In this document: positions 28,708 to 37,778 of the stretch, piece by piece
How positions within the stretch are numbered: position 1 is the stretch's first letter
Layout of the letters: the number at the start of each line of letters is the position of its first letter
Assembly: GCF_020423045.1 (NCBI RefSeq)
Contig: NZ_CP081943.1
Location: forward strand, 6,138,001 to 6,202,000
Direction: 5' to 3'
DNA length: 64,000 nucleotides
DNA from: Pseudomonas sp. MM213
GTDB taxonomy: Bacteria > Pseudomonadota > Gammaproteobacteria > Pseudomonadales > Pseudomonadaceae
Notes under the pieces: generated by a model
What the model was told of the DNA's origin: nothing
Seen by the model: the letters and a program-made list of their open reading frames with translations, nothing else
Databases searched by the model: none
Position numbers and translations under genes: made by a program

Positions 28708-29289
28708 ATGGCTGCCAAGAAAATCCTGATGCTGGTCGGCGATTACGTCGAAGACTACGAAGTGATGGTGCCGTTCCAGGCATTGCTGATGGTCGGCCAC
28801 ACGGTGCACGCGGTGTGCCCGGACAAGTCCGCCGGCCAGACCGTGCGCACGGCGATCCACGATTTCGAAGGCGACCAGACCTACAGCGAAAAGCCCGGCC
28901 ATCTGTTTGCCTTGAACTTCGATTTTGCCAAGGTCGCTGAAGCCGACTACGACGCGCTGCTGATCCCCGGCGGTCGTGCCCCGGAATACCTGCGCCTGAA
29001 CGAAAAAGTCCTGGACCTGGTGCGTGCCTTCGACAAGGCCGGCAAGCCGATCGCCGCCGTGTGCCATGGTGCGCAATTGCTGGCGGCGGCAGGCATTCTG
29101 GAAGGTCGCGAATGCAGCGCCTACCCGGCTTGCGCACCGGAAGTACGCTTGGCCGGCGGTACGTTTATCGATATCCCGGTGACGGAAGGTCACGTTCAAG
29201 GCAATCTGGCCACTGCTCCGGCCTGGCCGGCCCACCCGAGCTGGCTCGCCGGTTTCCTCGGGTTGCTGGGCACCAAAATCACGCTGTAA
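28708..29289 (+). CDS. DJ-1/PfpI-family protein
   Basis: Class I glutamine-amidotransferase-like protein of 193 residues. The nucleophile elbow is AAVCHGAQ (Cys119, His120) and the conserved acidic residue is in GDYVEDYEV (about Glu15). Members act as glyoxalases/deglycases, proteases or stress chaperones; which applies cannot be told. The start is backed by AGAGGAG upstream. A ribbon-helix-helix gene follows after 14 bases, probably in the same transcript. Confidence 0.85.
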   Translation: MAAKKILMLVGDYVEDYEVMVPFQALLMVGHTVHAVCPDKSAGQTVRTAIHDFEGDQTYSEKPGHLFALNFDFAKVAEADYDALLIPGGRAPEYLRLNEKVLDLVRAFDKAGKPIAAVCHGAQLLAAAGILEGRECSAYPACAPEVRLAGGTFIDIPVTEGHVQGNLATAPAWPAHPSWLAGFLGLLGTKITL

Positions 29290-29303
29290 CGAGGGACTTT
29301 TCC

Positions 29304-29609
29304 ATGTGCGAGCTCTACGTCAAGGCCGACCCGATTCTCTACGAATCGCGCTCCCGCTCGCTGCGCATCTGCGGGGTGGTCACCACCCTGCGGCTGGAGA
29401 ATCAGTTCTGGGACATCCTCAGCGAAATCGCCGAGGTCGACGGCATGACCACCAACCAGTTGATCGCCAAGCTGTATGAAGAGGTGATGGATTATCGCGG
29501 GGAAGTGGTGAATTTTGCTTCGTTCTTGCGGGTGAGTTGTACGCGGTATTTGTCGCAACGGCGGGTGCAGACGCCGGAGTTGTCAGTGGTTCGTGCTGCG
29601 GTGAAATAG
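29304..29609 (+). CDS. Ribbon-helix-helix domain protein
   Basis: Small protein of 101 residues with a ribbon-helix-helix (RHH_4-type) domain: the strand in RSLRICGVVTTLRLENQFWD and helices in DILSEIAEVDGMTTNQLIAK. A C-terminal segment (NFASFLRVSCTRYLSQR) completes the family pattern. It may be a DNA-binding regulator. The frame is open upstream into the DJ-1 gene, but the ATG at 29304 has GAGGG nearby. Confidence 0.8.
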   Translation: MCELYVKADPILYESRSRSLRICGVVTTLRLENQFWDILSEIAEVDGMTTNQLIAKLYEEVMDYRGEVVNFASFLRVSCTRYLSQRRVQTPELSVVRAAVK

Positions 29610-29628
29610 CGTAGACCGTGTCGATCCA

Positions 29629-29696
29629 TTCGCGGGCAAGCCTCGCTCCTACAGGGGAATGCGTTCCCCTGTGGGAGCGAGCCTGCTCGCGATGGG
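29629..29696. repeat. Hybrid REPIN
   Basis: The left unit is of the CGCGGGCAAGCCTCGCTCC class and the right unit of the GAGCGAGCCTGCTCGCGATG class. It is a pair made from two different REP classes. Confidence 0.85.
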
Positions 29697-29774
29697 GCCG
29701 GTTCAGGCGACAAAAATCCATGACTGGTCTTTACTCTGAAGCGCGAAACCCCTCAATCGCCAAGGAGAAAAATT

Positions 29775-30119
29775 ATGTCTGGATGGTATGAGTTGAGCAA
29801 AACCAGCAACGGCCAGTTTCGTTTCGTGCTGAAAGCGGCGAATGCCGAAACCATTCTGAACAGCGAGCACTACACCACTCGCAGCGCCGCCGAAAACGGC
29901 ATCGCCTCAGTGCAGAAGAACAGCCCGCTGGATGAGCGCTACGAGAAAAAGACTACCAAGGATGGCCATCCGTATTTCAACCTCAAGGCTGCCAACCACG
30001 AGATCATCGGCAGCAGCGAGGCCTATTCTTCCGAGGCTGCGCGGGAAAAAGGCATCGCCAGCGTGAAGGCCAACGGCCCGACCACCGTGATCAAGGACAA
30101 GACCTTGCCGGTGCTTTGA
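29775..30119 (+). CDS. YegP-like DUF1508 protein
   Basis: Protein of 114 residues made of two tandem DUF1508 (YegP) repeats of about 50 residues. The first is YELSKTSNGQFRFVLKAANA with ENGIASVQKNS, the second YEKKTTKDGHPYFNLKAANH with EKGIASVKANG. The function of the family is unknown; it is small, soluble and often stress-associated. AAGGAG lies upstream of the ATG. It stands alone between REPINs. Confidence 0.9.
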   Translation: MSGWYELSKTSNGQFRFVLKAANAETILNSEHYTTRSAAENGIASVQKNSPLDERYEKKTTKDGHPYFNLKAANHEIIGSSEAYSSEAAREKGIASVKANGPTTVIKDKTLPVL

Positions 30120-30150
30120 GCACATCTTCCAGACCCAATACAAATCCACT

Positions 30151-30238
30151 GTGGGAGCTAGCCTGCTAGCGATGGCTGCTGAACATTCGACGAAGATGTT
30201 GAATGTCAGGCCGCTATCGCTAGCAGGCTAGCTCCCAC
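30151..30238. repeat. REPIN (CTAGC variant)
   Basis: Inverted pair of the GTGGGAGCTAGCCTGCTAGCG class. Both arms carry the same compensating C-to-T/G-to-A changes, so the hairpins stay paired. Confidence 0.9.
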
Positions 30239-30262
30239 ATTGGTTTTTTGTGAACTTCGAGA

Positions 30263-31150
30263 TCAGCGCAATGCTTTCAACAAGGTTTGTAACTGACCAA
30301 GGCCATCCTCACCCAACGGAAACACCGGCAACCGTGGATCGCCCACTTCCAGCCCGGTCGCACGCAAACCGGCCTTGATCGTCGCCGGCAACCCACCCTT
30401 CAAAATGAAGTCCAGCAACGGCAACTGGCGATAGAACAGTTCACGCGCCTTGCTCAGATCATTGGCCAAAACCGCTTCATACAAATCGAGATTGAGCTGC
30501 GCAATCAGGTTCGGCGCCGCCGTGCACCAGCCTTTCGCACCCGCTGCAAAAGCCTCCAGCGCCAGCGGATTGCAGCCGTTGTAGAACGGCACCTGACCTT
30601 CGCCGAGCCGTTGCAATTGGTGCATGCGCTGGATGTCGCCGGTGCTCTCCTTGACCATGGTCACGTTGTCCACGGCGTTGACGATGCGCAGGATCAGGTC
30701 GACCGACATGTCCGTGCCGCTGGTGGCCGGGTTGTTGTAGAGCATGATCGGTACGCCGATGCTGTCGCCGATGGCCCGGTAATGGGCGAGGATTTCCGCC
30801 TCGCTGAGTTTCCAGTAAGACGTCGGCAAGACCATCACCACGTCGGCGCCATGGGCTTCGGCGAAACGTGCGCGGCGCACCGCTTTGGCGGTGGTCAGGT
30901 CGGATACGCTGACGATGGTCGGCACCCGTTTGGCCACGTGCTTGATGCTGAATTCGCTGACCTGGTCCCACTCCGCGTCGCTCAGGTAAGCGCCTTCGCC
31001 GGTGCTGCCCAGCGGCGCGATCGAGTGGACGCCGTCGTCGATCAGGCGGTCGATGGAACGTCCGAGCGCGTCGAGATCAACGCCTTCGCCATTGGCGGTG
31101 AACGGGGTGATGGTGTAGCCGATGATGCCGTGAATCGTTGGGGTCGACAT
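30263..31150 (-). CDS. DapA-family aldolase/synthase
   Basis: Class I lyase of the dihydrodipicolinate synthase/N-acetylneuraminate lyase family, 295 residues, TIM barrel. The Schiff-base lysine is Lys167 (MVKESTG), the catalytic tyrosine is Tyr138 (LYNNPATSG), and the carboxylate loop is GSTGEG (49-54). It is unlikely to be the housekeeping DapA because of its neighbours: a class II aldolase and a divergent XRE-cupin regulator, which suggest catabolism of a sugar acid or hydroxy-keto acid. The ATG at 31150 has GAGGAG upstream. Confidence 0.83.
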   Translation of the reverse strand: MSTPTIHGIIGYTITPFTANGEGVDLDALGRSIDRLIDDGVHSIAPLGSTGEGAYLSDAEWDQVSEFSIKHVAKRVPTIVSVSDLTTAKAVRRARFAEAHGADVVMVLPTSYWKLSEAEILAHYRAIGDSIGVPIMLYNNPATSGTDMSVDLILRIVNAVDNVTMVKESTGDIQRMHQLQRLGEGQVPFYNGCNPLALEAFAAGAKGWCTAAPNLIAQLNLDLYEAVLANDLSKARELFYRQLPLLDFILKGGLPATIKAGLRATGLEVGDPRLPVFPLGEDGLGQLQTLLKALR

Positions 31151-31179
31151 GGCGACGCTCCTCTTGAAAATGCGTGGGT

Positions 31180-31962
31180 TCAGTTCAGGCAATCGGCGTG
31201 TTGGCGCAGGTTCTGCCGAGCGTAGTAGTTGAACGCAGCGCCATGGCGCTTGGGTTTCGAGATCCAGTCGTGGGCTTCACGACCCAGTTCCGGAATGATC
31301 GGCTTGATGGTCCCGGCGCTCATGGCCAACAGTTGCAGCTTCGCGGCGCGTTCGATCAGTTGCGCGATCACACAGGCTTCCTCGATGGTCGTGCCGGTGG
31401 ACAACTGACCGTGGTGCGACAGCAGGACCGCGCGCTTGTCGCCGAGGGCGCCGGCAATCAGCTCGCCTTCTTCGTTACCGACCGGCACACCCGGCCAGCC
31501 TTCGAGAAACGCGCAATCGTCGTAGAGCGGGCAGAGGTCCATGTGGGAAATCTGCAGCGGCACTTCGAGCATCGACAGCGCCGCGACGTGCGTCGGGTGC
31601 GTGTGGATGATGCAATTCACGTCCGGCCGGGCGCGGTACACCCAACTGTGGAAACGGTTGGCCGGGTTGGGCATGCCGTGGCCTTCAAGCACTTCCAGGT
31701 CTTCGTTGACCAGCAGCAGGTTGCTGGCGGTGATTTCGTCGAAACCCAGGCCCAGTTGTTGAGTGTAGTAAGTGCCGGGCTGCGGGCCACGGGCGGTGAT
31801 CTGCCCGGCCAGGCCGGAGTCGTGGCCGTGCTCGAACAGAATGCGGCAGGTCAGGGCCAGCTTTTGCCGGTCGGTCCACGTATTATCTGCCAGGGTATTT
31901 TGCATCTGGGTCAGCGCTTGCTTGACCAGTTGCTCTTTGGGTAATGCTAAGGTCTTGGCCAT
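31180..31962 (-). CDS. Class II aldolase/adducin-family protein
   Basis: Zinc-dependent class II aldolase fold of 260 residues. The metal ligands are in IIHTHPTHV and SHHGQLSTG. LAGQITARGP binds the substrate phosphate or carboxylate in this family. The start at ATG 31962 is preceded by AAAGGA. It is 29 bases upstream of the DapA-like gene, in the same operon, downstream of a palindromic operator. It could be an aldolase, decarboxylase or epimerase; the substrate is unknown. Confidence 0.82.
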   Translation of the reverse strand: MAKTLALPKEQLVKQALTQMQNTLADNTWTDRQKLALTCRILFEHGHDSGLAGQITARGPQPGTYYTQQLGLGFDEITASNLLLVNEDLEVLEGHGMPNPANRFHSWVYRARPDVNCIIHTHPTHVAALSMLEVPLQISHMDLCPLYDDCAFLEGWPGVPVGNEEGELIAGALGDKRAVLLSHHGQLSTGTTIEEACVIAQLIERAAKLQLLAMSAGTIKPIIPELGREAHDWISKPKRHGAAFNYYARQNLRQHADCLN

Positions 31963-32039
31963 ATCGGTGTCCTTTGGGTGGTTCAATGGACGTCGGATTT
32001 GCCGTTCACTCGTTGCTCGCAAGGCCTTGGTGAATGCAA

Positions 32040-32075
32040 ATGACACAAATGATGCTATATGACACTTTGTGTCAT
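32040..32075. promoter_or_regulatory. Probable operator of the XRE-cupin regulator
   Basis: Perfect palindrome atgacac-ttt-gtgtcat (32059-32075) with an additional atgacac half-site at 32040-32046, in the gap between the aldolase operon and the divergent regulator gene. Confidence 0.6.
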
Positions 32076-32120
32076 TGGCAAGGATGAATCGTTGCCTCCT
32101 CGATGGATTAATCGTTCTGC

Positions 32121-32663
32121 ATGTCTATCCGTTTGAAATTACTGAGAAAAAAACTGGGCGTGACGCTCGAGGCCCTGGCTGAAAAATCCGGGATGACCAA
32201 GAGCTATCTGTCGAAAGTCGAGCGCGGGTTGAATACGCCGTCCATCGCGGCTGCGCTGAAGCTGGCCAAGGCGCTGAACGTCAAGGTCGAGGAATTGTTC
32301 TCCGAAGACAGCGTCAGCCTCGACAGCTACAGCCTGGTGCGCAGCCATGAGCGTCAGTCGCTGGCGGCCAATGATGAGAGCCCCGGCTATGCGGTGCTGG
32401 CGCATCAGGTGAGTGAGCGCAGTCTGCTGCCGTTCATCATTTATCCGCCGTTCGAATTCGCGGACAAAACCTTCAAGGAACACGTGGGGGAGGAGTTTCT
32501 GTTTGTCCACGAAGGGCAGGTGGAAGTGGACTTCATGAACGAGCGCGTGCTGCTAGAGCGCGGTGATGCGCTGCACTTCAATGCGCAGAAACCGCACCGG
32601 ATCCGCTCAGTGGGCGAGGTTCAGGCGCAGTTGCTGGTGGTGGTGCATAGCGCTGAAGAGTGA
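32121..32663 (+). CDS. XRE-family regulator with cupin sensor domain
   Basis: Transcription regulator of 180 residues. An N-terminal XRE helix-turn-helix (residues about 5-60: LGVTLEALAEKSGMTKSYLS) is joined to a C-terminal cupin (about 110-175: EEFLFVHEGQVEVDFMNERV). Such regulators sense a small molecule and control the adjacent catabolic genes. It is divergent from the class II aldolase/DapA-like operon with a 7+7 palindrome between them. Confidence 0.88.
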   Translation: MSIRLKLLRKKLGVTLEALAEKSGMTKSYLSKVERGLNTPSIAAALKLAKALNVKVEELFSEDSVSLDSYSLVRSHERQSLAANDESPGYAVLAHQVSERSLLPFIIYPPFEFADKTFKEHVGEEFLFVHEGQVEVDFMNERVLLERGDALHFNAQKPHRIRSVGEVQAQLLVVVHSAEE

Positions 32664-32686
32664 GCTGCATAACACCGCGCACCCCT

Positions 32687-32787
32687 GTAGGAGCCGGCTT
32701 GCTGGCGATTGCGTCCGATCAGGCGATAAATGCGTCGACTGACCCACCGCCACCGCCACCGCCATCGCCAGCAAGCCGGCTCCTACA
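32687..32787. repeat. REPIN with trinucleotide-rich spacer
   Basis: Inverted pair of the GTAGGAGCCGGCTTGCTGGCG class. The spacer next to the right unit contains a short run of repeated CCACCG/CCGCCA triplets (about 32743-32765). It lies between convergent genes. Confidence 0.88.
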
Positions 32788-32796
32788 AAATCGGTG

Positions 32797-33816
32797 TTAC
32801 ACCTCGACGGGAACGGTGAGCTTGGGACTTCCAAGCGCATGCGTCTTCGAATCAAAAAACCGCAGCTCTGATCCGGTCCCCTCAAACACCTTCGCGTAAT
32901 GCCGCTTCTGATGCTGGATAAACGCCTTGCTGCGCGGATAAATCGAAATCGCGACCACCTTGGGTTTCGCCTGGCGCAACGCATGAATGATGTGGCTGTC
33001 CTGCTCGCCCAGCGCATGCCCAAAGATGCACAAGCCCTCGGCATGCCCCAATAACTGGTCATAGCAAAACGACAGATAATCCGAGCTGCGGATGGTCTTG
33101 AGCTTGTCTGCGCTCGGCCCTTCGTTCACAAACAGCGGCACGTCATCCAGCGTCTTGATCGTGTTGTTGATCGCAAAGCTGCCCAGCAGCGTGCCTTCGG
33201 TCGACATCAGTTTGCGTGCCGTGCCGTCCTGATTGCGCACCAGATGCAAACCGCCGTGCAGGTACAGCAGACGGGTTTTATCGGTCGCCGTGGCGCTCAA
33301 ATCAAACCCTGGCTCGGCACCCTGGAACAGGTCGGTGATCGCATCCGGCTGGTGCTGGATCGCCCAGTAGTTGAGCAAGTCGTAATTGGTGGTGAACACC
33401 GTCCGGTAACGCCCCAGTTCCTGATTGATCGTCGCCAGTGTCGAAGGCACCACCAGTCGCCACGGGATGTGCACCGCGTGCACGGTGTTGATCAGCGCTT
33501 CCTTGATCGCGTAGTAGCGATTGCGCGGCGCGGCGGAGCTGACGGCCAGGGCCTTGTTCACCCGGCTGGTGGTTTTCAGCGCACCCAGCACCTGCTCGAA
33601 ACTGCGCGTTTGCATCGCATCGAACACGCTGAGCTCGGACTGGCTCAGGGGTTTTTCTTCGACGGTGCGGGCGTTTTCGAACAGCGAGTCGTAGCCGAAA
33701 TCGTCCCAGACCGCGCGGCTGGCGCCGTTGCCCACCAGCAGGCCGCTGATCGAGGCGGTGGCGCGCAGGGCGTTCCAGTCTTCAAGTTGGGCATCGACAT
33801 CCTGGAAATCGGTCAT
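32797..33816 (-). CDS. DUF4917 SIR2-like protein
   Basis: Protein of 339 residues that I place in the DUF4917 family, with a SIR2-like Rossmann fold. The glycine loop is [12 protein letters not shown] (near residue 30), followed by [11 protein letters not shown] (near 145), the YLHGGLHLV histidine segment and [14 protein letters not shown] near the C-terminus. This pattern resembles the SIR2-like NAD-binding domains found in some antiphage proteins, but no partner effector or nuclease gene is adjacent. NAD hydrolysis or binding is inference. The ATG at 33816 is preferred over one eight codons upstream. Confidence 0.72.
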   Translation of the reverse strand: MTDFQDVDAQLEDWNALRATASISGLLVGNGASRAVWDDFGYDSLFENARTVEEKPLSQSELSVFDAMQTRSFEQVLGALKTTSRVNKALAVSSAAPRNRYYAIKEALINTVHAVHIPWRLVVPSTLATINQELGRYRTVFTTNYDLLNYWAIQHQPDAITDLFQGAEPGFDLSATATDKTRLLYLHGGLHLVRNQDGTARKLMSTEGTLLGSFAINNTIKTLDDVPLFVNEGPSADKLKTIRSSDYLSFCYDQLLGHAEGLCIFGHALGEQDSHIIHALRQAKPKVVAISIYPRSKAFIQHQKRHYAKVFEGTGSELRFFDSKTHALGSPKLTVPVEV

Positions 33817-33972
33817 TGCGGTCGTCGTCTCAAAAAGCAAAAGGTCGGATGGGCGGCGACTTTATCACGACCCGGACTTGAGCCAGATCAAGTTAACGCC
33901 GCGCCGATGGGTCGATCCTGTGGGTATCCGCCGGATCGAACCACCGATACGGCCCAGACCTGGAGATTCGCC

Positions 33973-35121
33973 ATGAGCAGCACGTTTTTCATCCCCGCCG
34001 TGAACATCATGGGTATTGGTTGCCTCGACGAGGCCATGGACGCCATCGGCAAGTACGGTTTTAAAAAGGCGCTGATCGTCACCGACGCCGGGCTGGCCAA
34101 GGCGGGCGTGGCTGCGATGATCGCCGAAAGGCTGGCAATGAAAGACATCGACTCGGTCATCTTCGACGGCGCCAAGCCCAACCCGAGCATCGCCAACGTC
34201 GAGAGCGGGCTGGGCCTGCTCAAGGAAAGTCGCTGTGATTTCGTGGTGTCGCTGGGCGGTGGTTCGCCCCACGACTGCGCCAAAGGCATCGCGTTGTGCG
34301 CGACCAATGGCGGGCAGATTCGCGATTACGAAGGCGTCGATCAATCCGAGAAGCCGCAACTGCCGTTGATCGCCATCAACACCACCGCCGGCACCGCCAG
34401 CGAGATGACGCGTTTCTGCATCATCACTGACGAAACCCGTCACGTGAAAATGGCCATCGTCGACCGCAACGTCACGCCGCTGCTATCGGTCAACGACCCG
34501 GCGCTGATGGTCGCCATGCCCAAAAGCCTGACCGCCGCCACCGGCATGGACGCGCTGACCCACGCCATCGAAGCCTACGTGTCCACCGCCGCCAACCCGA
34601 TCACCGACGCCTGCGCGCTGAAGGCGATGACGCTGATCAGCAGCAACCTGCGCCTGGCCGTGCGCGATGGCAGCGACCTGGCCGCGCGGGAGAACATGGC
34701 TTACGCACAGTTCCTCGCAGGTATGGCGTTCAACAATGCGTCCCTTGGCTACGTGCATGCCATGGCTCACCAGTTGGGTGGTTTCTACGACTTGCCCCAT
34801 GGCGTCTGTAACGCCGTGCTGTTGCCGCATGTGCAAAGTTTCAACGCGCTGGTATGCGCCGAGCGCCTGACCGACGTGGCCCACGCAATGGGCGCCGATA
34901 TTCGCGGCTTCAGCCCGGAAGAGGGCGCGCAGGCAGCCATCACGGCGATCCGCAGCCTGGCCAGGGATGTGGAAATCCCCGCCGGATTGCGTGAACTCGG
35001 TGCCCGCCTCAACGACATCCCGACGCTCGCCAGCAACGCCTTGAAAGACGCGTGCGGCGTGACCAACCCACGTGCAGCGGATCAGCGGCAGATCGAGGAG
35101 ATTTTCCGCAGCGCGTTCTAA
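33973..35121 (+). CDS. yiaY: Iron-containing alcohol dehydrogenase (YiaY-like)
   Basis: Group III Fe-dependent alcohol dehydrogenase of 382 residues. The NAD-binding motif is [11 protein letters not shown] (about residue 95-105). The metal-binding histidines are in [20 protein letters not shown]. It is similar to YiaY/AdhB types acting on primary alcohols. The start at 33973 follows a good context; the frame is open far upstream against the DUF4917 gene. The stop overlaps the end of the convergent MFS gene by four bases. Confidence 0.88.
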   Translation: MSSTFFIPAVNIMGIGCLDEAMDAIGKYGFKKALIVTDAGLAKAGVAAMIAERLAMKDIDSVIFDGAKPNPSIANVESGLGLLKESRCDFVVSLGGGSPHDCAKGIALCATNGGQIRDYEGVDQSEKPQLPLIAINTTAGTASEMTRFCIITDETRHVKMAIVDRNVTPLLSVNDPALMVAMPKSLTAATGMDALTHAIEAYVSTAANPITDACALKAMTLISSNLRLAVRDGSDLAARENMAYAQFLAGMAFNNASLGYVHAMAHQLGGFYDLPHGVCNAVLLPHVQSFNALVCAERLTDVAHAMGADIRGFSPEEGAQAAITAIRSLARDVEIPAGLRELGARLNDIPTLASNALKDACGVTNPRAADQRQIEEIFRSAF

Positions 35122-36284
35122 GCGGTTTTACGGCCGGGCGCGATGATCACGCAGAGCATCGCGCCCAGGGACAGCAACGTGCATAACAGTGACAACGGCC
35201 ATGCCTGCTGGCTGGCGATCAGGCTCGCGATACCACCGATGACGGCAGCCATCAGTTGATGGATGAACCCGCTCAACGCCATCGCATACGCACCGCCGAC
35301 CGGCGAACCGTCGTTGGCCAGCGCCAGGCTGATCGGGTAATTCAACGACTGGCCGAACACCGCTACGCAGTAAGGCAACCAGAACAACAGCGCAATCGAA
35401 GTGCCGGCGATGCTCCCCAGCAACATCACCGCACTGCCGGCCAGCACCAGCCCCACCACCGCCGTCATCATCCGACGCTGACCGGTGCGCAGCACCAGAC
35501 CGTTGACCGCCAATGCCCCGAGAAAATACCCCGCGCTGATGGGCCAGCCCAACAGCCCGTATTCCACGGCCGACCAGTTGAACGGTCCTTGCAGAATCAG
35601 CGGCGCCGCGGTGTTGAAGGCGATGATCACCCCATAACCCAGCCCGCCGGTGAGCGCCGGCAGCAGGAAGGCCCGATCACGCAGAATGTGCCAATAGCTT
35701 GGCCACGCGGACGACTGAACGGTGTCTTCCACCCGCACCGGGAACGTGACCCGTGCCACGACCATCGCCAGCAACAGACTTACACTGCCCAGCAGGTAGA
35801 AAATCGCCGGCCAGCCCAACGCGACCTGGATGACCGACCCCAGGTACTGGCCGATCCCCAGCGCCACCACGAAAGAAATCGAAAGCCAGGACAGCGCTTT
35901 GGCCAACAGGTCGCCACGAAAACTGTCACGGATCAACACCCGGGCCATGACCGAAATTCCGCTGGCGCCGATGCCCTGAACCAGTCTGAAAAAGAGAAAG
36001 GATTCCAGCGTCTGGCCCAAGGGCAGCGCAAGGTTGCCCACCCCATAAATACCAAGCGCCGCCAGCAGCACCGGTTTTCGGCCGATGCGCTGAGCAAGGC
36101 TGCCCCAGAACAGCATCGGCAGCGCCATGCCGATCAGATACACGGCCAGTCCCCACGAAACCTGCGAGGCGTCGGCAGACAGATACCGAGCCATCTCCGG
36201 CAGCGCCGGCAGGTAAATGCTCATGCCTAACTGCGCGAGAAAAACCGTGCTGCAGGTGACGAGGAGGGTGGTGCTGCTCTTCAT
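35118..36284 (-). CDS. MFS exporter, Bcr/CflA type
   Basis: Twelve-helix major facilitator of 388 residues in the Bcr/CflA drug-resistance group. Signature pieces are [20 protein letters not shown] (TM1 and first loop), [13 protein letters not shown] (loop 2-3) and [20 protein letters not shown] (TM4). It starts 15 bases after the alpha-oxoamine-synthase-like gene with its own AGGGA site, so it very probably exports the product of that enzyme. Confidence 0.85.
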   Translation of the reverse strand: MKSSTTLLVTCSTVFLAQLGMSIYLPALPEMARYLSADASQVSWGLAVYLIGMALPMLFWGSLAQRIGRKPVLLAALGIYGVGNLALPLGQTLESFLFFRLVQGIGASGISVMARVLIRDSFRGDLLAKALSWLSISFVVALGIGQYLGSVIQVALGWPAIFYLLGSVSLLLAMVVARVTFPVRVEDTVQSSAWPSYWHILRDRAFLLPALTGGLGYGVIIAFNTAAPLILQGPFNWSAVEYGLLGWPISAGYFLGALAVNGLVLRTGQRRMMTAVVGLVLAGSAVMLLGSIAGTSIALLFWLPYCVAVFGQSLNYPISLALANDGSPVGGAYAMALSGFIHQLMAAVIGGIASLIASQQAWPLSLLCTLLSLGAMLCVIIAPGRKTA

Positions 36285-36299
36285 GAATGTTCCCTGGCT

Positions 36300-37535
36300 T
36301 CAGTCGCTGACATCTGCGGCGTGTGAGTGCAACAGCTCGGTCACGCGTTCACAAAACTGGCGAATCAGCACCGGCTCCATGTCGGCACGCAGAGTGATTC
36401 TGATCGCAGCATTGCCTTGTGCAACCACCGGAAAAAATACGGCCGAGGTAAAGAATCCGTGATTGGCCAGTTCAATGGCAACGCTATTGGCCAACGACGC
36501 TTTACCGCAGCGAATCAATCGAATGGCCATGTTGCTGCCGCATTGTGCGGTTCGAATCAGCGTGTCAAAAAGCCGGATATTAACCTGAAGTTTTTCCTGC
36601 AATGCAGCGAACTCCAGTGTGCGGTGCAACTGGATGGACGCTCTGCCCGCACCAATCGCTGCACTGTTCAGACTTTGCGACCAATTGCTGGGGCCGCCAT
36701 AACGCTGAATGAGGGTCTTGTGCCGATCGCTGCCGAGCATCACCAGTCCACCACTGGCGCCAAACGATTTGGCCAGGGACGCGACGATCAGGCTGTCTTC
36801 ATCAAGGGCGTTCATCCAGGGACGGACGAGACCGGCACCGAAGGTTCCAACCGCTGAAAGTGCGTGGGAATCATCCAGATAGAGAAACAGCCCATAGCGT
36901 TCCTTAAGGTACAAAAGGCTGTTCATGTCTGCGACTCCGCCCATGCTGTACGCACCGTCGGCGATGTACGCAACGTTGGCGTGTCGTTTACACAGGTCTT
37001 CGACGAAATCCATATCGTTGTGCGGGCACGTCACCACCCGGGTTTCATCCGCACACGCCGATTTCAAGTGGTTCATCGAATAATGGGCCAGTCGGTCGAA
37101 CGCCATCAGCGGAGGCCGGTTTTGCGTAAATACACCACTGGCGAGCATTGGCAGTATCCCTGCACTCGCGGCGCTGCATGACAGGGTGCTCAGGCAGGTA
37201 GCGCCGAACAACTCCGACAGTTCGCTTTCGTACCGTTCCAAAGCGGCCAGTTTGCAGCGGTTTTTTGAGTTGGCAATGCGCAACGTGCCGACTTCCCGCA
37301 ACGCAGTCATGGCGCCTTCAAGCAGGGCGGGATGATGATCCAGTCCTAAATAGGACGTGGTACAGAAGTGATGGAACGAGCGCCCGAACTGGTCAACCAT
37401 CTGGTTTGGGCTTTTGACCTCAACATTCAGCCCCGCAATTTTCCCGGCTTCAGCGGTCTCCCAGTCGTGATCGGCTAGCGAGACAAGTTTTCGATAGTTG
37501 GTAAAGGTGTTTGCCGCGTGCGCTGTCTGGTCCAT
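36300..37535 (-). CDS. Alpha-oxoamine-synthase-like PLP enzyme
   Basis: PLP-dependent fold-type I enzyme of 411 residues, resembling the alpha-oxoamine synthases (BioF, KBL, SPT, CqsA), which condense an amino acid or SAM-derived substrate with an acyl-CoA. The PLP lysine is Lys256 (SLAKSFGASGG). The cofactor-ring residues are in YLDDSHALSAVG (Asp221, His224) and the family segments SYLGLDHHP and DGAYSMGG are present. There is no biotin or threonine gene nearby; the partner is an MFS exporter, so a diffusible aminoketone-type product, as with the CqsA autoinducer, is plausible. An in-frame ATG 12 codons earlier lacks a ribosome site. Confidence 0.78.
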   Translation of the reverse strand: MDQTAHAANTFTNYRKLVSLADHDWETAEAGKIAGLNVEVKSPNQMVDQFGRSFHHFCTTSYLGLDHHPALLEGAMTALREVGTLRIANSKNRCKLAALERYESELSELFGATCLSTLSCSAASAGILPMLASGVFTQNRPPLMAFDRLAHYSMNHLKSACADETRVVTCPHNDMDFVEDLCKRHANVAYIADGAYSMGGVADMNSLLYLKERYGLFLYLDDSHALSAVGTFGAGLVRPWMNALDEDSLIVASLAKSFGASGGLVMLGSDRHKTLIQRYGGPSNWSQSLNSAAIGAGRASIQLHRTLEFAALQEKLQVNIRLFDTLIRTAQCGSNMAIRLIRCGKASLANSVAIELANHGFFTSAVFFPVVAQGNAAIRITLRADMEPVLIRQFCERVTELLHSHAADVSD

Positions 37536-37778
37536 GTGTGCGTTTCTTTCCTTGAGTGCGAAGCGATCCATTGCTTTGAAGCAAGCGGTGTACGTTCCCA
37601 GACTTTACAGCGTGTGGTCAGGGGCTTTGAATCAGCCGTTTCCGGTACACCTGAGTGTTACAAGAGATAAGTGTGTAGGGCGATGCCTCGTGAGGTTGTG
37701 GGTCAATTGCTTTGCCGAGTTGCACAAAAACCGGGCTATCCTCCCGATTCAGCCACTCCCCAAACAATCGAGCCCTCC

